Positions 23,647 to 32,253 of a DNA stretch of 37,272 bases are shown here, one piece after another. Within the stretch, counting starts at the first letter, position 1. Each line of letters begins with the position of its first letter. The notes under the pieces are model-generated. The model ran no database searches. It saw only the letters and a list, made by a program, of their open reading frames with translations, and was not told the DNA's origin. Made by a program: the position numbers and the translations under genes. Origin of the DNA: Actinomadura formosensis NBRC 14204 (lineage in GTDB: Bacteria > Actinomycetota > Actinomycetes > Streptosporangiales > Streptosporangiaceae); assembly GCF_001552155.1 (NCBI RefSeq), contig NZ_BCQQ01000067.1, positions 1-37,272 of the forward strand, written 5' to 3'.

Positions 23647-24108
23647 TCAGAGCCCGGCGAGCGCCTTGCGGTACTCGCCGATGTCACGTGCGTCCGGGAT
23701 CGCGTTCACGACCTTCCACCGGACCACGCCCTCGGTGTCGATGATGAAGGTGCCGCGCAGCGCGACCCCCTTCCCCCCGTCGAAGACGCCGTACCGCTCC
23801 GCCGTGCCGCCGTGCGGCCAGAAGTCCGACAGCAGCGGGAACGGGAACTTCTCCCGGTCGGACCAGGCCCGCAGCGCGAACATCGAGTCGACCGAGACGG
23901 CGAGCACCTGCACGCCGTCCTCGCCGCCCAGGGTCGGGAGTTCGTCCCTGAGCCGGGAGAGTTCGCCCGCGCACACGCCGCTGAACGCCAGCGGATAGAA
24001 CACCAGGACGACGTTCTTCCCGCCGCGGAAGCCCGACAGCCGTACCGGTGCGCCGTGCTGGTCCTGCAGCTCGAAGTCCGGCGCGTCGTCGCCCACGTTG
24101 ACGGCCAA
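23647..24108 (-). CDS. AhpE-type one-cysteine peroxiredoxin
   Basis: The 153-residue thiol peroxidase reduces peroxides. The motif PLAFSGVC contains Pro39, Ser43 and the peroxidatic Cys46, and FPLLSDFWPHG and AERYGVF are typical of mycobacterial AhpE. No second (resolving) cysteine is present. The TTG start at 24108 gives MAVNVGDDAPDFEL, matching the family N-terminus, and has TAGGA just upstream. It lies 17 bp behind the DUF3052 gene, so the two form an operon. Confidence 0.92.
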   Translation of the reverse strand: MAVNVGDDAPDFELQDQHGAPVRLSGFRGGKNVVLVFYPLAFSGVCAGELSRLRDELPTLGGEDGVQVLAVSVDSMFALRAWSDREKFPFPLLSDFWPHGGTAERYGVFDGGKGVALRGTFIIDTEGVVRWKVVNAIPDARDIGEYRKALAGL

Positions 24109-24125
24109 AGTCCTACCGTCCCCGG

Positions 24126-24554
24126 CTACTTGTGGACCTTGGGTGCGACCAGCCGCGTGCCGGACCACTCCTTGGCGGCGCTGATGCTGCTGGTCTGCGA
24201 CAGGCCGGCCGTCTGCGCGGCCTCGCCGATGTCACTCGGCTCCACATGCCCGTCCCGGCCCGCCTTCGGCGTCAGCAGCCAGATGTTGCCGCCGCCGGTG
24301 AGCGGGATCATCGCATCGGTCAGGCCCTCGAACAGGTCGCCGTCCTCCTCGCGCCACCACAGCAGCACGATGTCGACCACGTCGTCGTAGTCCTCGTCGA
24401 CCAGCTCGTTCCCCGTGAGCTCCTCGACGGAGCGGCGGAGCTCCTCATCGACGTCGTCGTCGTAGCCGATCTCCTGCACCACCTGGCCCTGCTTGATGCC
24501 GAGCCGTTCGGCCAGGCTGCGCTCAGACTGCGCCTGACCCGCGGTCGCGCTCAC
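24126..24554 (-). CDS. DUF3052 family protein
   Basis: This 142-residue acidic cytosolic protein belongs to the actinobacterial DUF3052 family. The LGIKQGQVVQEIGYDDDVDE segment, DDVVDIVLLWWREEDGDL, the NIWLLTPKAG motif and the GLSQTSSISAAKEWSGTRL C-terminus support this. Function is unknown. In streptomycetes I recall the same gene next to aceE and a peroxiredoxin, as seen here. The GTG start at 24554 follows GGGGAGGAC. Confidence 0.9.
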   Translation of the reverse strand: MSATAGQAQSERSLAERLGIKQGQVVQEIGYDDDVDEELRRSVEELTGNELVDEDYDDVVDIVLLWWREEDGDLFEGLTDAMIPLTGGGNIWLLTPKAGRDGHVEPSDIGEAAQTAGLSQTSSISAAKEWSGTRLVAPKVHK

Positions 24555-24770
24555 GAAAGTCCTCCCCTGTCGTCAGTCCGCACGATGCCGTGCGCTTGCT
24601 CGTTCGGCCCCCCGGGACGGGTGGCCCGCCCGCACCTGTGCGGTGTTTGCGGGACAGTCCACACAAGTGAGGGCTCCAGCGCAAGTGCCTTCCGCGCTTT
24701 TTGGTGGCCTCATTGGCCCGAATACGGATCTCTCCGTCATGACACGGCCACCGAGAGCGACTCCACGCGC

Positions 24771-25178
24771 TCATCCCTTGATGAACGACAGCCGGATCTG
24801 GCGATCCGGATTGTCCACGTTGAGGTCGACCAAAGCGACCGACTGCCATGTTCCCAGCGCGAGCCGCCCGCCCGCGACCGGCAGGGTCGCATACGGCGGG
24901 ACGAGCGCGGGCATCACGTGCGAGCGCCCGTGCCCCCGGGACCCGTGCGCGTGCCGCCAGCGGTCGTCCGCCGGCAGCAGGTCGCGCAGCGCGTCCAGCA
25001 GGTCGGTGTCGCTTCCGGATCCGAGCTCGATGATCGCCACGCCGGCGGTGGCGTGCGGGACGAAGACGTGCAGCAGCCCGTCGCCGCCCGCCGACGCGGC
25101 GAACCGCTCGCATTCGGCCGTGATGTCGTGCACGGTGTCGCTCGTACCGGTGGCCACCCGGACCACGGTGCTCTCCAT
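24771..25178 (-). CDS. YjbQ/UPF0047 family protein
   Basis: The 135-residue protein carries the family signatures PHATAGVAIIE and WRHAHGSRGHGRSHVMPAL plus the LGTWQSVALVD C-terminal motif. Members can rescue thiamine-phosphate synthase mutants and bind a metal via conserved histidines, but their main role is unsettled. The ATG is at 25178, with a weak GGGAT SD sequence. It ends 216 bp before the DUF3052 gene, so co-transcription is uncertain. Confidence 0.9.
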   Translation of the reverse strand: MESTVVRVATGTSDTVHDITAECERFAASAGGDGLLHVFVPHATAGVAIIELGSGSDTDLLDALRDLLPADDRWRHAHGSRGHGRSHVMPALVPPYATLPVAGGRLALGTWQSVALVDLNVDNPDRQIRLSFIKG

Positions 25179-25249
25179 GATCCCGTGTCTACCCGATCCG
25201 CGGCACCGGACGCATCCGGGGCCGCACGGATCCGGGGCCGGGCCGCCGG

Positions 25250-25447
25250 CTAGTGCGGTACCCGCCCGGCGGGCTCGATCACGGCGTCCGGCCCCGGGTA
25301 GACCAGGGCCTCATGGCCGTCGTCGAACCGCACCAGGTACGGCGGGCCGCCGTTCTGGCCGCGCACCTCGATGATCTCGCCTTGCCGGTCCGGCTGCCCC
25401 ACGACGTTGCCGTGAACGTGCAACCGGTCTCCTATCCGCCCGTACAT
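25250..25447 (-). CDS. DUF1918 family protein
   Basis: This 65-residue protein has the complete DUF1918 pattern: IGDRLHVHGNVVGQPDRQG, EIIEVRGQNGGPPYLVRF, DDGHEALVYPGPDA. The family is a small SH3-like beta fold found widely in actinobacteria, with no assigned function. The ATG at 25447 follows GGAGG. It is divergent from aceE and co-directional with yjbQ 71 bp downstream. Confidence 0.92.
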   Translation of the reverse strand: MYGRIGDRLHVHGNVVGQPDRQGEIIEVRGQNGGPPYLVRFDDGHEALVYPGPDAVIEPAGRVPH

Positions 25448-25494
25448 GACGCCTCCGCTCTCGCCGGGAAAATCAGTTCTCCCAGGGGTGGGTA

Positions 25495-25509
25495 CCCCGT
25501 TGACCGGGG
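25495..25509. promoter_or_regulatory. Dyad in the DUF1918-aceE divergent promoter region
   Basis: CCCCG-TTGAC-CGGGG overlaps a possible -35 element (TTGACC) for aceE. It may be an operator. The -10 partner is not convincing. Confidence 0.3.
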
Positions 25510-25662
25510 AAAATGGTTACCGGCTGGTAGAGATGCGTTCGCCGCCATAAACGGCGACGATGGGTCGCGAGACGAGCGACGAACAGTCTGCCGGGGACCG
25601 GTGGCCTCCCATGCGGCGGACCCGGTCTCACCAGCAAAGACGGCATGGACAGAGGGGACCCC

Positions 25663-28452
25663 GTGGCTTCCGGACGTCAACGCTTTTCGATCATCAGCGA
25701 CGGCCTGCCGAGCCAGTTGCCCGACATCAACCCGGATGAAACCCGGGAATGGCTTGAGTCTCTGGACACGGTCATCAAGACCGAGGGCCGCGGCAGGGCG
25801 CGGTACGTGATGCTCCGGCTCCTGGAAAGGGCGCGGGAGCTGCAGGTCGGCGTGCCCGGCCTGCGCAGCACCGACTTCATCAACACGATCCCGCCGGAAC
25901 ACGAGCCCTGGTTCCCCGGCGACGAGCATGTGGAACGGCGCATCCGCGCCTACATCCGGTGGAACGCGGCGATCATGGTGTCGCGGGCGAACCGCCCCGA
26001 ACTCGGCGTCGGCGGGCACATCGCCACCTACGCCTCCGCGGCCTCGCTGTACGAGGTCGGCTTCAACCACTTCTTCCGCGGCAAGGACCACGGCGAGTCC
26101 GGCGACCAGGTGTTCATCCAGGGGCACGCGGCGCCCGGCATCTACGCCCGCGCGTTCCTGGAGGGGCGGCTGCCGGAGGACAAGCTCGACGGGTTCCGGC
26201 AGGAGCACTCGCACCCGGGCGGCGGCCTGTCGTCCTACCCTCACCCGCGGCTCATGCCGGATTTCTGGGAGTTCCCCACGGTCTCCATGGGGCTGACCGC
26301 GATCGACTCGGTGTACCAGGCCCGGTTCAACCGGTACCTGTACAACCGCAGGATCAAGGACACGTCGCGCTCGCACGTGTGGGCGTTCCTCGGCGACGGC
26401 GAGATGGGCGAGCCGGAGTCGCTCGGCGCGATCGGGCTCGCCGCCCGCGAGGAACTCGACAACCTCACCTTCGTCGTCAACTGCAACCTGCAGCAGCTGG
26501 ACGGCCCGGTGCGCGGCAACGGCAAGATCATCCAGGAGCTGGAGTCGTTCTTCCGCGGCGCCGGCTGGAACGTCATCAAGGTCATCTGGGGCCGCGACTG
26601 GGACCCGCTGCTCGCGCAGGACGTCGACGGCGTGCTCGTCAACCAGATGAACACCACCCCGGACGGGCAGTTCCAGACCTTCTCCGTGGAGTCCGGCGAC
26701 TACATCCGGGAGAAGTTCTTCGGCGCCGACCCGCGGCTGCGCAAGATCGTCCAGCATCTGTCGGACGACGAACTGCGCAAGCTGTCGCGCGGCGGGCACG
26801 ACTACCGCAAGGTGTACGCGGCGTTCAAGGCGGCCCGCGAGCACGTCGGGCAGCCGACCGTGATCCTCGCGCACACCATCAAGGGCTGGACGCTCGGCTC
26901 CGACTTCGAGGCCCGCAACGCCACGCACCAGATGAAGAAGCTCACCAAGGCCGAGCTGAAGGAGTTCCGGGACCGGCTCTACCTGGACATCCCCGACTCG
27001 GCGCTGGAGGCGCCGCTGCCGCCCTACTACCACCCGGGCGAGGACTCCGACGAGATCCAGTACATGCGCGAGCGCCGCGCCGCGCTCGGCGGGTTCCTGC
27101 CGAAGCGGGTCGTGCGGGCCAAGCCGCTCAAGCTGCCCGGCGACGCCGTCTACAGCGAGATGAAGAAGGGCTCCGGCAAGCAGAACGTCGCGACGACCAT
27201 GGCGTTCGTCCGGCTGCTCAAGGACCTGATCAAGGACGAGAACATCGGCGCCCGGTTCGTGCCGATCGCCCCGGACGAGTACCGCACGTTCGGGATGGAC
27301 TCGCTGTTCCCCACGTCCAAGATCTACTCCCCGCACGGGCAGACGTACGAGGCGGTGGACCGCAAGCTGCTGCTGTCGTACAAGGAGTCCGAGAGCGGCC
27401 AGATGCTGCACGAGGGCATCAGCGAGGCCGGCTCGATGGCGTCCACGATCGCGGCGGGCACCGCGTACGCCACGCACGGCGAGCACATGATCCCGGTGTA
27501 CATCTTCTACTCGATGTTCGGGTTCCAGCGGACCGGCGACCAGATGTGGGCGCTCGGCGACCAGATGGGCCGCGGGTTCCTGCTCGGCGCCACCGCCGGC
27601 CGCACCACGCTCACCGGCGAGGGCCTGCAGCACGCCGACGGCCACTCCCCGCTGCTCGCGGCGTCCAACCCGGCCTGCGTCCACTACGACCCGGCATGGG
27701 CGTTCGAACTGGGCCACATCGTCCGGGACGCGCTGCGCCGCATGTACGGGTCGTCGGAGGAGCACCCGGACGGCGAGGACGTCTTCTACTACCTCACCGT
27801 CTACAACGAGCCGTACCAGCAGCCCGCCGAGCCCGCGGACCTCGATGTCGACGGCCTGCTCAGGGGCCTGTACCGGTACCGGGCCGCCCCGCAGATCGAT
27901 TCTCGCAACGGCGAGCCGCCGCGGGCGCAGATCCTCGCGTCCGGCGTCGGCGGCCGGTGGGCCCTGGAGGCGCAGCGGCTCCTCGCCGAGGACTGGGGCG
28001 TCGCCGCGGACGTGTGGTCGGCGACCTCGTGGAACGAACTGGCCCGCGAGGCCCGCGCGTGCGACGAGTGGAACATGCTGAACCCGGACGCCGAGCAGCG
28101 CATCCCGTACGTCACCCGGACGCTCGACAACGTCGCCGGGCCGATCGTCGCGGTATCGGACTTCACCCGCGCCGTGCCCGACCAGATCGCGCCCTGGGTG
28201 AACGCGGACTTCGCCTCGCTCGGCACCGACGGGTTCGGCTTCTCCGACACCCGCGCCGCCGCCCGCCGGTTCTTCCACGTGGACGCCGCGTCGATCGTCC
28301 TCGCGGTGCTCACCAGGCTCGCCCGGCACGGCGAGATCAAGCCGGAGGCGCTCCCGCGGGCGATCGAGCGCTACCGCCTGAACGCCCCGGTCAGCGAGGT
28401 CTTCGCGGGCGGCGTCGGCAGTCCCGAGAGCAACACCGGCGGAGACGCGTAG
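25663..28452 (+). CDS. aceE: Pyruvate dehydrogenase E1 component, homodimeric
   Basis: The 929-residue single-chain E1 decarboxylates pyruvate with thiamine diphosphate and feeds the E2 lipoyl domain. It has the ThDP motif GDG(244-246)...NCN(273-275), HIATYASAASLYEVGFNHFFRG, and the transketolase-type pyrimidine domain with EGISEAGSM and the GEGLQHADGHSP segment. Length matches actinobacterial AceE. The GTG at 25663 gives the MASGRQRF start that resembles streptomycete AceE and follows AGAGGGGA. An ATG 18 bp earlier is possible. It is monocistronic and followed by two hairpins. Confidence 0.96.
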   Translation: MASGRQRFSIISDGLPSQLPDINPDETREWLESLDTVIKTEGRGRARYVMLRLLERARELQVGVPGLRSTDFINTIPPEHEPWFPGDEHVERRIRAYIRWNAAIMVSRANRPELGVGGHIATYASAASLYEVGFNHFFRGKDHGESGDQVFIQGHAAPGIYARAFLEGRLPEDKLDGFRQEHSHPGGGLSSYPHPRLMPDFWEFPTVSMGLTAIDSVYQARFNRYLYNRRIKDTSRSHVWAFLGDGEMGEPESLGAIGLAAREELDNLTFVVNCNLQQLDGPVRGNGKIIQELESFFRGAGWNVIKVIWGRDWDPLLAQDVDGVLVNQMNTTPDGQFQTFSVESGDYIREKFFGADPRLRKIVQHLSDDELRKLSRGGHDYRKVYAAFKAAREHVGQPTVILAHTIKGWTLGSDFEARNATHQMKKLTKAELKEFRDRLYLDIPDSALEAPLPPYYHPGEDSDEIQYMRERRAALGGFLPKRVVRAKPLKLPGDAVYSEMKKGSGKQNVATTMAFVRLLKDLIKDENIGARFVPIAPDEYRTFGMDSLFPTSKIYSPHGQTYEAVDRKLLLSYKESESGQMLHEGISEAGSMASTIAAGTAYATHGEHMIPVYIFYSMFGFQRTGDQMWALGDQMGRGFLLGATAGRTTLTGEGLQHADGHSPLLAASNPACVHYDPAWAFELGHIVRDALRRMYGSSEEHPDGEDVFYYLTVYNEPYQQPAEPADLDVDGLLRGLYRYRAAPQIDSRNGEPPRAQILASGVGGRWALEAQRLLAEDWGVAADVWSATSWNELAREARACDEWNMLNPDAEQRIPYVTRTLDNVAGPIVAVSDFTRAVPDQIAPWVNADFASLGTDGFGFSDTRAAARRFFHVDAASIVLAVLTRLARHGEIKPEALPRAIERYRLNAPVSEVFAGGVGSPESNTGGDA

Positions 28453-28476
28453 TTCATCGCGGTGATGTTCACCACG

Positions 28477-28505
28477 GTGATCGCGGAGGTGTAGGCCGCG
28501 ATCAC
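28477..28505 (+). terminator. First hairpin after aceE
   Basis: GTGATCGCGG and CCGCGATCAC form a perfect 10-bp stem with a 9-nt loop, ahead of the stronger hairpin at 28512. Confidence 0.5.
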
Positions 28506-28511
28506 CCGCGC

Positions 28512-28545
28512 GGAAAGGGCCCCGAGTCGTCTCGGGGCCCTTTCC
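28512..28545. terminator. Bidirectional terminator between aceE and the VOC gene
   Basis: Perfect 15-bp stem (28512-28526 with 28531-28545, loop TCGT), GC-rich inner part with AAA/TTT near the base. It serves the two convergent genes. Confidence 0.85.
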
Positions 28546-28569
28546 CGCGTTCCGGTTTCCGTGCGCCGG

Positions 28570-28944
28570 TCAGGGGGCCGCGGGGGTGAAGACGCCGAAG
28601 CGGTTGCCGGCGGGGTCTTCCAGGTAGGCGAACTTCAGGCCGCTGGAGGCCGTCGCGGCGGGCATGGCGACCTTGCCGCCGTGTTCCTCGGCCTGCGCGC
28701 AGGCGGCGTCGACGTCCTCGACCAGCACCAGGAACATGGCGTGGTTCTCCGCCGGGCCCGAGGTGTGGGCGATCCCGCCGCTCGGGCGGTCGGCGCCCGG
28801 GTAGCTGATGAGGTCGTAGCCGTCGTCGTCCGGGTCGAGCGCGAACCTCCAGCCGAACATGTCGCCGTAGAAGCGGCGGGCCTCCACCGGCGCATCGGCG
28901 CCGACCTGGAACCACGTGACGGTATTGAACGCGGGGACTGTCAT
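28570..28944 (-). CDS. VOC/glyoxalase-like protein
   Basis: The 124-residue protein has the two betaalphabetabetabeta repeats of the vicinal-oxygen-chelate fold: NTVTWFQVGADAPVEARRFYG...FGWRF, and MFLVLVEDVDAACAQAEEHGG...YLEDPAGNRFGVF. Such proteins bind metal or hydrophobic ligands, and this lineage also resembles PhnB-like binding proteins. The ATG at 28944 is preceded by GGAGAGG. It sits 88 bp after the WYL regulator and may be its target. Confidence 0.9.
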   Translation of the reverse strand: MTVPAFNTVTWFQVGADAPVEARRFYGDMFGWRFALDPDDDGYDLISYPGADRPSGGIAHTSGPAENHAMFLVLVEDVDAACAQAEEHGGKVAMPAATASSGLKFAYLEDPAGNRFGVFTPAAP

Positions 28945-29032
28945 GGCCCTCTCCTCTGCCTTCTCAAGCGGTGACGAGAACCAGCGTCGGCGAGGGGCAC
29001 GACAGCCCTGTGTCGGTGTTTTCCAGGTTTTC

Positions 29033-29737
29033 TCACACGAGTTCGAGCGGGCGGACGACGTGGTCGGGCGGCGGCGGGCTCATGTCCTCGAAGCTGCGTT
29101 CCGGGGCGGGCTCGTCCAGCAGCGCGGCGCGGCGGACGCGGTCGATGCGGAACACCCGGGCGCCGTCGCGCAGGCGGCACCAGCCGATCAGGTACCAGCG
29201 CAGCGAGACGGCGGTGAACGCGACGGGTTCGACGTCGCGTTCGGTCTCGGCGCCGTCGGCGTCGACGTAGCCGAGCCGGACGACGCGGCGGGCGGACATG
29301 GCCTCCTCCAGGACGGCCGGGACGGAGGCGGGCTCGCCCGCGTCCGGCGGCGTCACGAAGCGGACCCGCTCGGCCAGTTCGCGGGCCGAGGCGCTGTCGG
29401 CCGCCGACATCGCCGCGACGATCTTGTGCAGGGCGGTGCGGGCGGCCCGGGAGTACGGCGAACCGCCCGCCCGGGACAGGGTGATCGCGACGGCCACGGC
29501 CTCGGCGGGCGTGAAGTTCATCGGCGGCAGCGTCCGGCTCTTGTCGAGGGTGTAGCCGCCGCCACGGCCCACATCCGCGTAGATCGGCACACCGGCCTGC
29601 TGGAGCGCGCCGATGTCGCGTTCGATCGTGCGGACGCTCACCTCGTACCGCGCGGCCAGCTCCCGCGCGCTGAGCCGGCGCGGCGCGCGGGCGCGCAGCT
29701 CCTCCACCAGTGCGTACAAGCGGTCGGTGCGGTTCAC
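29033..29737 (-). CDS. YafY-type HTH/WYL-domain regulator
   Basis: The 234-residue protein has an N-terminal winged helix (RLSARELAARYEVSVRTIERDIGALQ), a wing IYADVGRGGGYTL and a C-terminal WYL domain. The WYL domain includes LRWYLIGWCRLRDGARVFRIDRV, which senses ligands in related regulators. The GTG at 29737 is preferred because upstream codons lose the family pattern. It is co-directional with the VOC gene downstream and probably autoregulatory. Confidence 0.92.
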   Translation of the reverse strand: MNRTDRLYALVEELRARAPRRLSARELAARYEVSVRTIERDIGALQQAGVPIYADVGRGGGYTLDKSRTLPPMNFTPAEAVAVAITLSRAGGSPYSRAARTALHKIVAAMSAADSASARELAERVRFVTPPDAGEPASVPAVLEEAMSARRVVRLGYVDADGAETERDVEPVAFTAVSLRWYLIGWCRLRDGARVFRIDRVRRAALLDEPAPERSFEDMSPPPPDHVVRPLELV

Positions 29738-29855
29738 GCGCCGACCGTACGCGCCGGGTGCGACATTCCGGTCCCGGTCAGGACGCGCGGAGGAAAGCCG
29801 CTCATGACGGACGCGACGGTCGCCCCGCACGGGTGCCGGCAGGGGCGGGTGGCCG

Positions 29856-30884
29856 TCAGAGCTTGGAGCGTGTCCAGGCGACCAGGTCGCCGGCCGGGAG
29901 CGTGTTGACGATCCGGGACACAGGGACCCCGCACCGGGCGGCCCGCTCACAGCCGAAGGGCAGCCAGTCGAGCTGGCCCGGCGCGTGGGCGTCGGAGTCG
30001 ATCGAGAAGCGGCAGCCCGCCTCGACGGCCAGGCGCAGCAGGCGCTTGGGCGGATCGAGGCGTTCCGGACGGGAGTTGATCTCGACGGCGACGTCGTAGG
30101 CGGCGCAGGCGTCGAAGACCAGGGCGGCGTCGAACTCCGATTCGGGGCGCAGGCCGCCGCGTTCGCCACCCGCCTTGACGATGCGCCCGGTGCAGTGGCC
30201 GAGGACGTCGACCCGCGGGTTCGCGATCGCGGCGACCATGCGCCTCGTCATCGCGACGCGGTCCATGCGGAGCTTGGAGTGGACGCTCGCGACGACGACG
30301 TCCAGCCGTTCCAGCAGGTCGGGGTCCTGGTCGAGGGTCCCGTCCTCCAGGATGTCGACCTCGATGCCCGTCAGGATGCGGAACGGCGCCAGGTCCTCGT
30401 TCAGCGACGCCACGATGTCGAGCTGGCGGCGGAGACGGTCCGCCGAGAGGCCGCCTGCGATCTTCAGGCGCGGCGAATGGTCGGTCAGCGCGAGGTATTC
30501 GTGGCCGAGGGAGCGGGCGGCCTCGGCCATCTCCTCGATCGGCGACCCGCCGTCCGACCAGTCGCTGTGGGTGTGCAGGTCGCCCTTCAGCGCGGCGCGC
30601 AGCGCGGCCGTGGACTCCTCCGGCGGCTCGCCCTCGGTCGCCTCCAGGCGCCGCAGGTAGACGGGGGTCTCGCCGCGCAGCGCCTCCTCGATGACCAGCG
30701 CGGTGACCTTGCCGATGCCGGGCAGGGCGGTCAGTGTGCCGGCACGGGCGCGGCCGGCGAGTTCGCCGGGGGAGGTCCGCTCGGCGAGGGCGGCGGCCGT
30801 GCGGAACGCCCGGACGCGGTAGGTCGGCTCCTGGGCGCGCTCCAGGAGGAACGCGATCCGGCGCAGCGCTTCGACGGGCTCCAC
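29856..30884 (-). CDS. PHP-domain phosphoesterase with helix-hairpin-helix N-terminus (PolX C-terminal-like)
   Basis: The 342-residue protein has an N-terminal PolX-like helical region with a helix-hairpin-helix (LTALPGIGKVTALVIEEAL at 51-69). A PHP metal-dependent phosphoesterase domain follows, with GDLHTHSDWSDG (101-112), ALTDHSP, VVASVHSK, DVLGHCTG and FSIDSDAH. It lacks the polymerase palm, so it is a PHP-only relative of PolX and perhaps a repair or oligonucleotide phosphatase. The GTG at 30884 follows GCGAGG. A GTG at 30893 is an alternative. Confidence 0.88.
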   Translation of the reverse strand: MEPVEALRRIAFLLERAQEPTYRVRAFRTAAALAERTSPGELAGRARAGTLTALPGIGKVTALVIEEALRGETPVYLRRLEATEGEPPEESTAALRAALKGDLHTHSDWSDGGSPIEEMAEAARSLGHEYLALTDHSPRLKIAGGLSADRLRRQLDIVASLNEDLAPFRILTGIEVDILEDGTLDQDPDLLERLDVVVASVHSKLRMDRVAMTRRMVAAIANPRVDVLGHCTGRIVKAGGERGGLRPESEFDAALVFDACAAYDVAVEINSRPERLDPPKRLLRLAVEAGCRFSIDSDAHAPGQLDWLPFGCERAARCGVPVSRIVNTLPAGDLVAWTRSKL

Positions 30885-31160
30885 GCCTCGCACCGTACCC
30901 GGGTCCGGCCGCACCCCGGTTCGACCAGGGCGTGGGGCGGGCCTGCTTCGGCGCGGACCCCGCCGGCCCGGCGAACCCCGGAAGGCCCACCACTCACGTT
31001 GGGTAACCTGCAAGGGTTGCACTCCGTGCCGAACCGGCCGGAATGGCTCATGGTGCGCATTCCGTGACCGACCGGCAGGTCGCACGGCCGTGCTCGCCGC
31101 GATCCGGGCCCTGGCCGCCCGGTTCGGACGCGGGCCGTCCCACCCGCACAAAGATCTTGG

Positions 31161-32204
31161 ATGGTAGACATACCCACGATGCCGCCGCACCGCACGATTC
31201 CGGGGACACCCTCCCGGCGGCCGCGCCTCCGGCGGCTGCGGAAGGCTCTGGCCGGTACCGCGTCCATCGGCGTGATCATGATGACCACGGCCGGGACCGG
31301 CCACGCCGACCCCTACGCCGCGCCGGTCGCCGTCCCCACGATGGCGCCCTCGACGCTGGACGTCCGGTACACCGCCGAACGCCAGTCCATCGAGAAGGCC
31401 CTGAAGACGGCGCAGGCGGTCGGCGACGTCGACCGCGGGAAGGCGCTCGGGGCGTTCCTCCAGCCCGGACGCCGTTTCCTCTACTTCGACCCACGCGGCC
31501 GCGGGCGCGCCATCGAGGTCATCGGCGACCTCACCAGGGCACGGCGTGTCGCGGTGCTCGTCCCGGGTGCGGACACCACGCTGTCGGCGTTCGACAACCG
31601 CGGCGACAAACCGTGGTCGACACCGGGGGGCGGCGCGCGCGCCGTCTACGCACAGGCTGGTTCCATGTCGCCGAGCCCGGGGCTGGCGGTCGTCGCCTGG
31701 CTCGGATATGCGGCGCCCAAGACGTTCAGCAGTGACGTCCTCACAGATGAACGAGCCTCCGAAGGCGCCGGGCAGTTGAGTCGCTTCCTGAAGGGCGTTC
31801 ATCGAGTCAACCCCGGCGCGAGCGTGAGTCTGCTCTGCCACAGCTACGGATCGGTGGTCTGCAGCCGTGCCGCATTGGACAGCCACCACAGCGCGGCCTG
31901 GCGGAAGGTCACCGACATCGCCCTCTACGGCAGTCCAGGGACGACGGCACTATCGGCCTCCAAGCTGAGCAGCACGGCCCGTATCTGGGCGGGACGGGGG
32001 TCCACGGACTGGATGGAGGACGTCCCCCACGTGCGCATCTTCGGGCTCGGGCTCGGTGCGGACCCGGTGTCGTCCTCGTTCGGCGCGCGGGTCTTCGACG
32101 CCGGTTCCGGCGGCCACAGCGACTACCTCGCCCCCGGCTCGACCTCCCTGCGCAACCTCACCGGCATCGCGCTCGGCGGTGTCGCAGGCGTCACACCCGG
32201 CTGA
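31161..32204 (+). CDS. Secreted alpha/beta hydrolase, DUF1023 family
   Basis: The 347-residue precursor has an arginine-rich N-region and hydrophobic core (about 30-46), with cleavage near GHA|DP (49). The twin arginines at 19-20 without a following FLK-like motif make Sec or Tat export uncertain. The mature domain has VAVLVPGADTTLSAFD and a nucleophile elbow CHSYGS with Ser228, typical of actinobacterial DUF1023 hydrolases. Three cysteines are visible near the active site. The ATG at 31161 lacks a clear SD sequence, and an ATG at 31179 is possible. Substrate is unknown. Confidence 0.82.
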   Translation: MVDIPTMPPHRTIPGTPSRRPRLRRLRKALAGTASIGVIMMTTAGTGHADPYAAPVAVPTMAPSTLDVRYTAERQSIEKALKTAQAVGDVDRGKALGAFLQPGRRFLYFDPRGRGRAIEVIGDLTRARRVAVLVPGADTTLSAFDNRGDKPWSTPGGGARAVYAQAGSMSPSPGLAVVAWLGYAAPKTFSSDVLTDERASEGAGQLSRFLKGVHRVNPGASVSLLCHSYGSVVCSRAALDSHHSAAWRKVTDIALYGSPGTTALSASKLSSTARIWAGRGSTDWMEDVPHVRIFGLGLGADPVSSSFGARVFDAGSGGHSDYLAPGSTSLRNLTGIALGGVAGVTPG

Positions 32205-32253
32205 CTCTTTCGCCACTTGAGGCCGGGTCACCTTGGGGTGATGGCACTCTGGG

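Noticed and set aside
25432..28329. Minus-strand 965-codon frame across aceE
   Set aside because: It is complementary to aceE, which is fully supported by motifs and length. The opposite frame is a codon-bias artefact.
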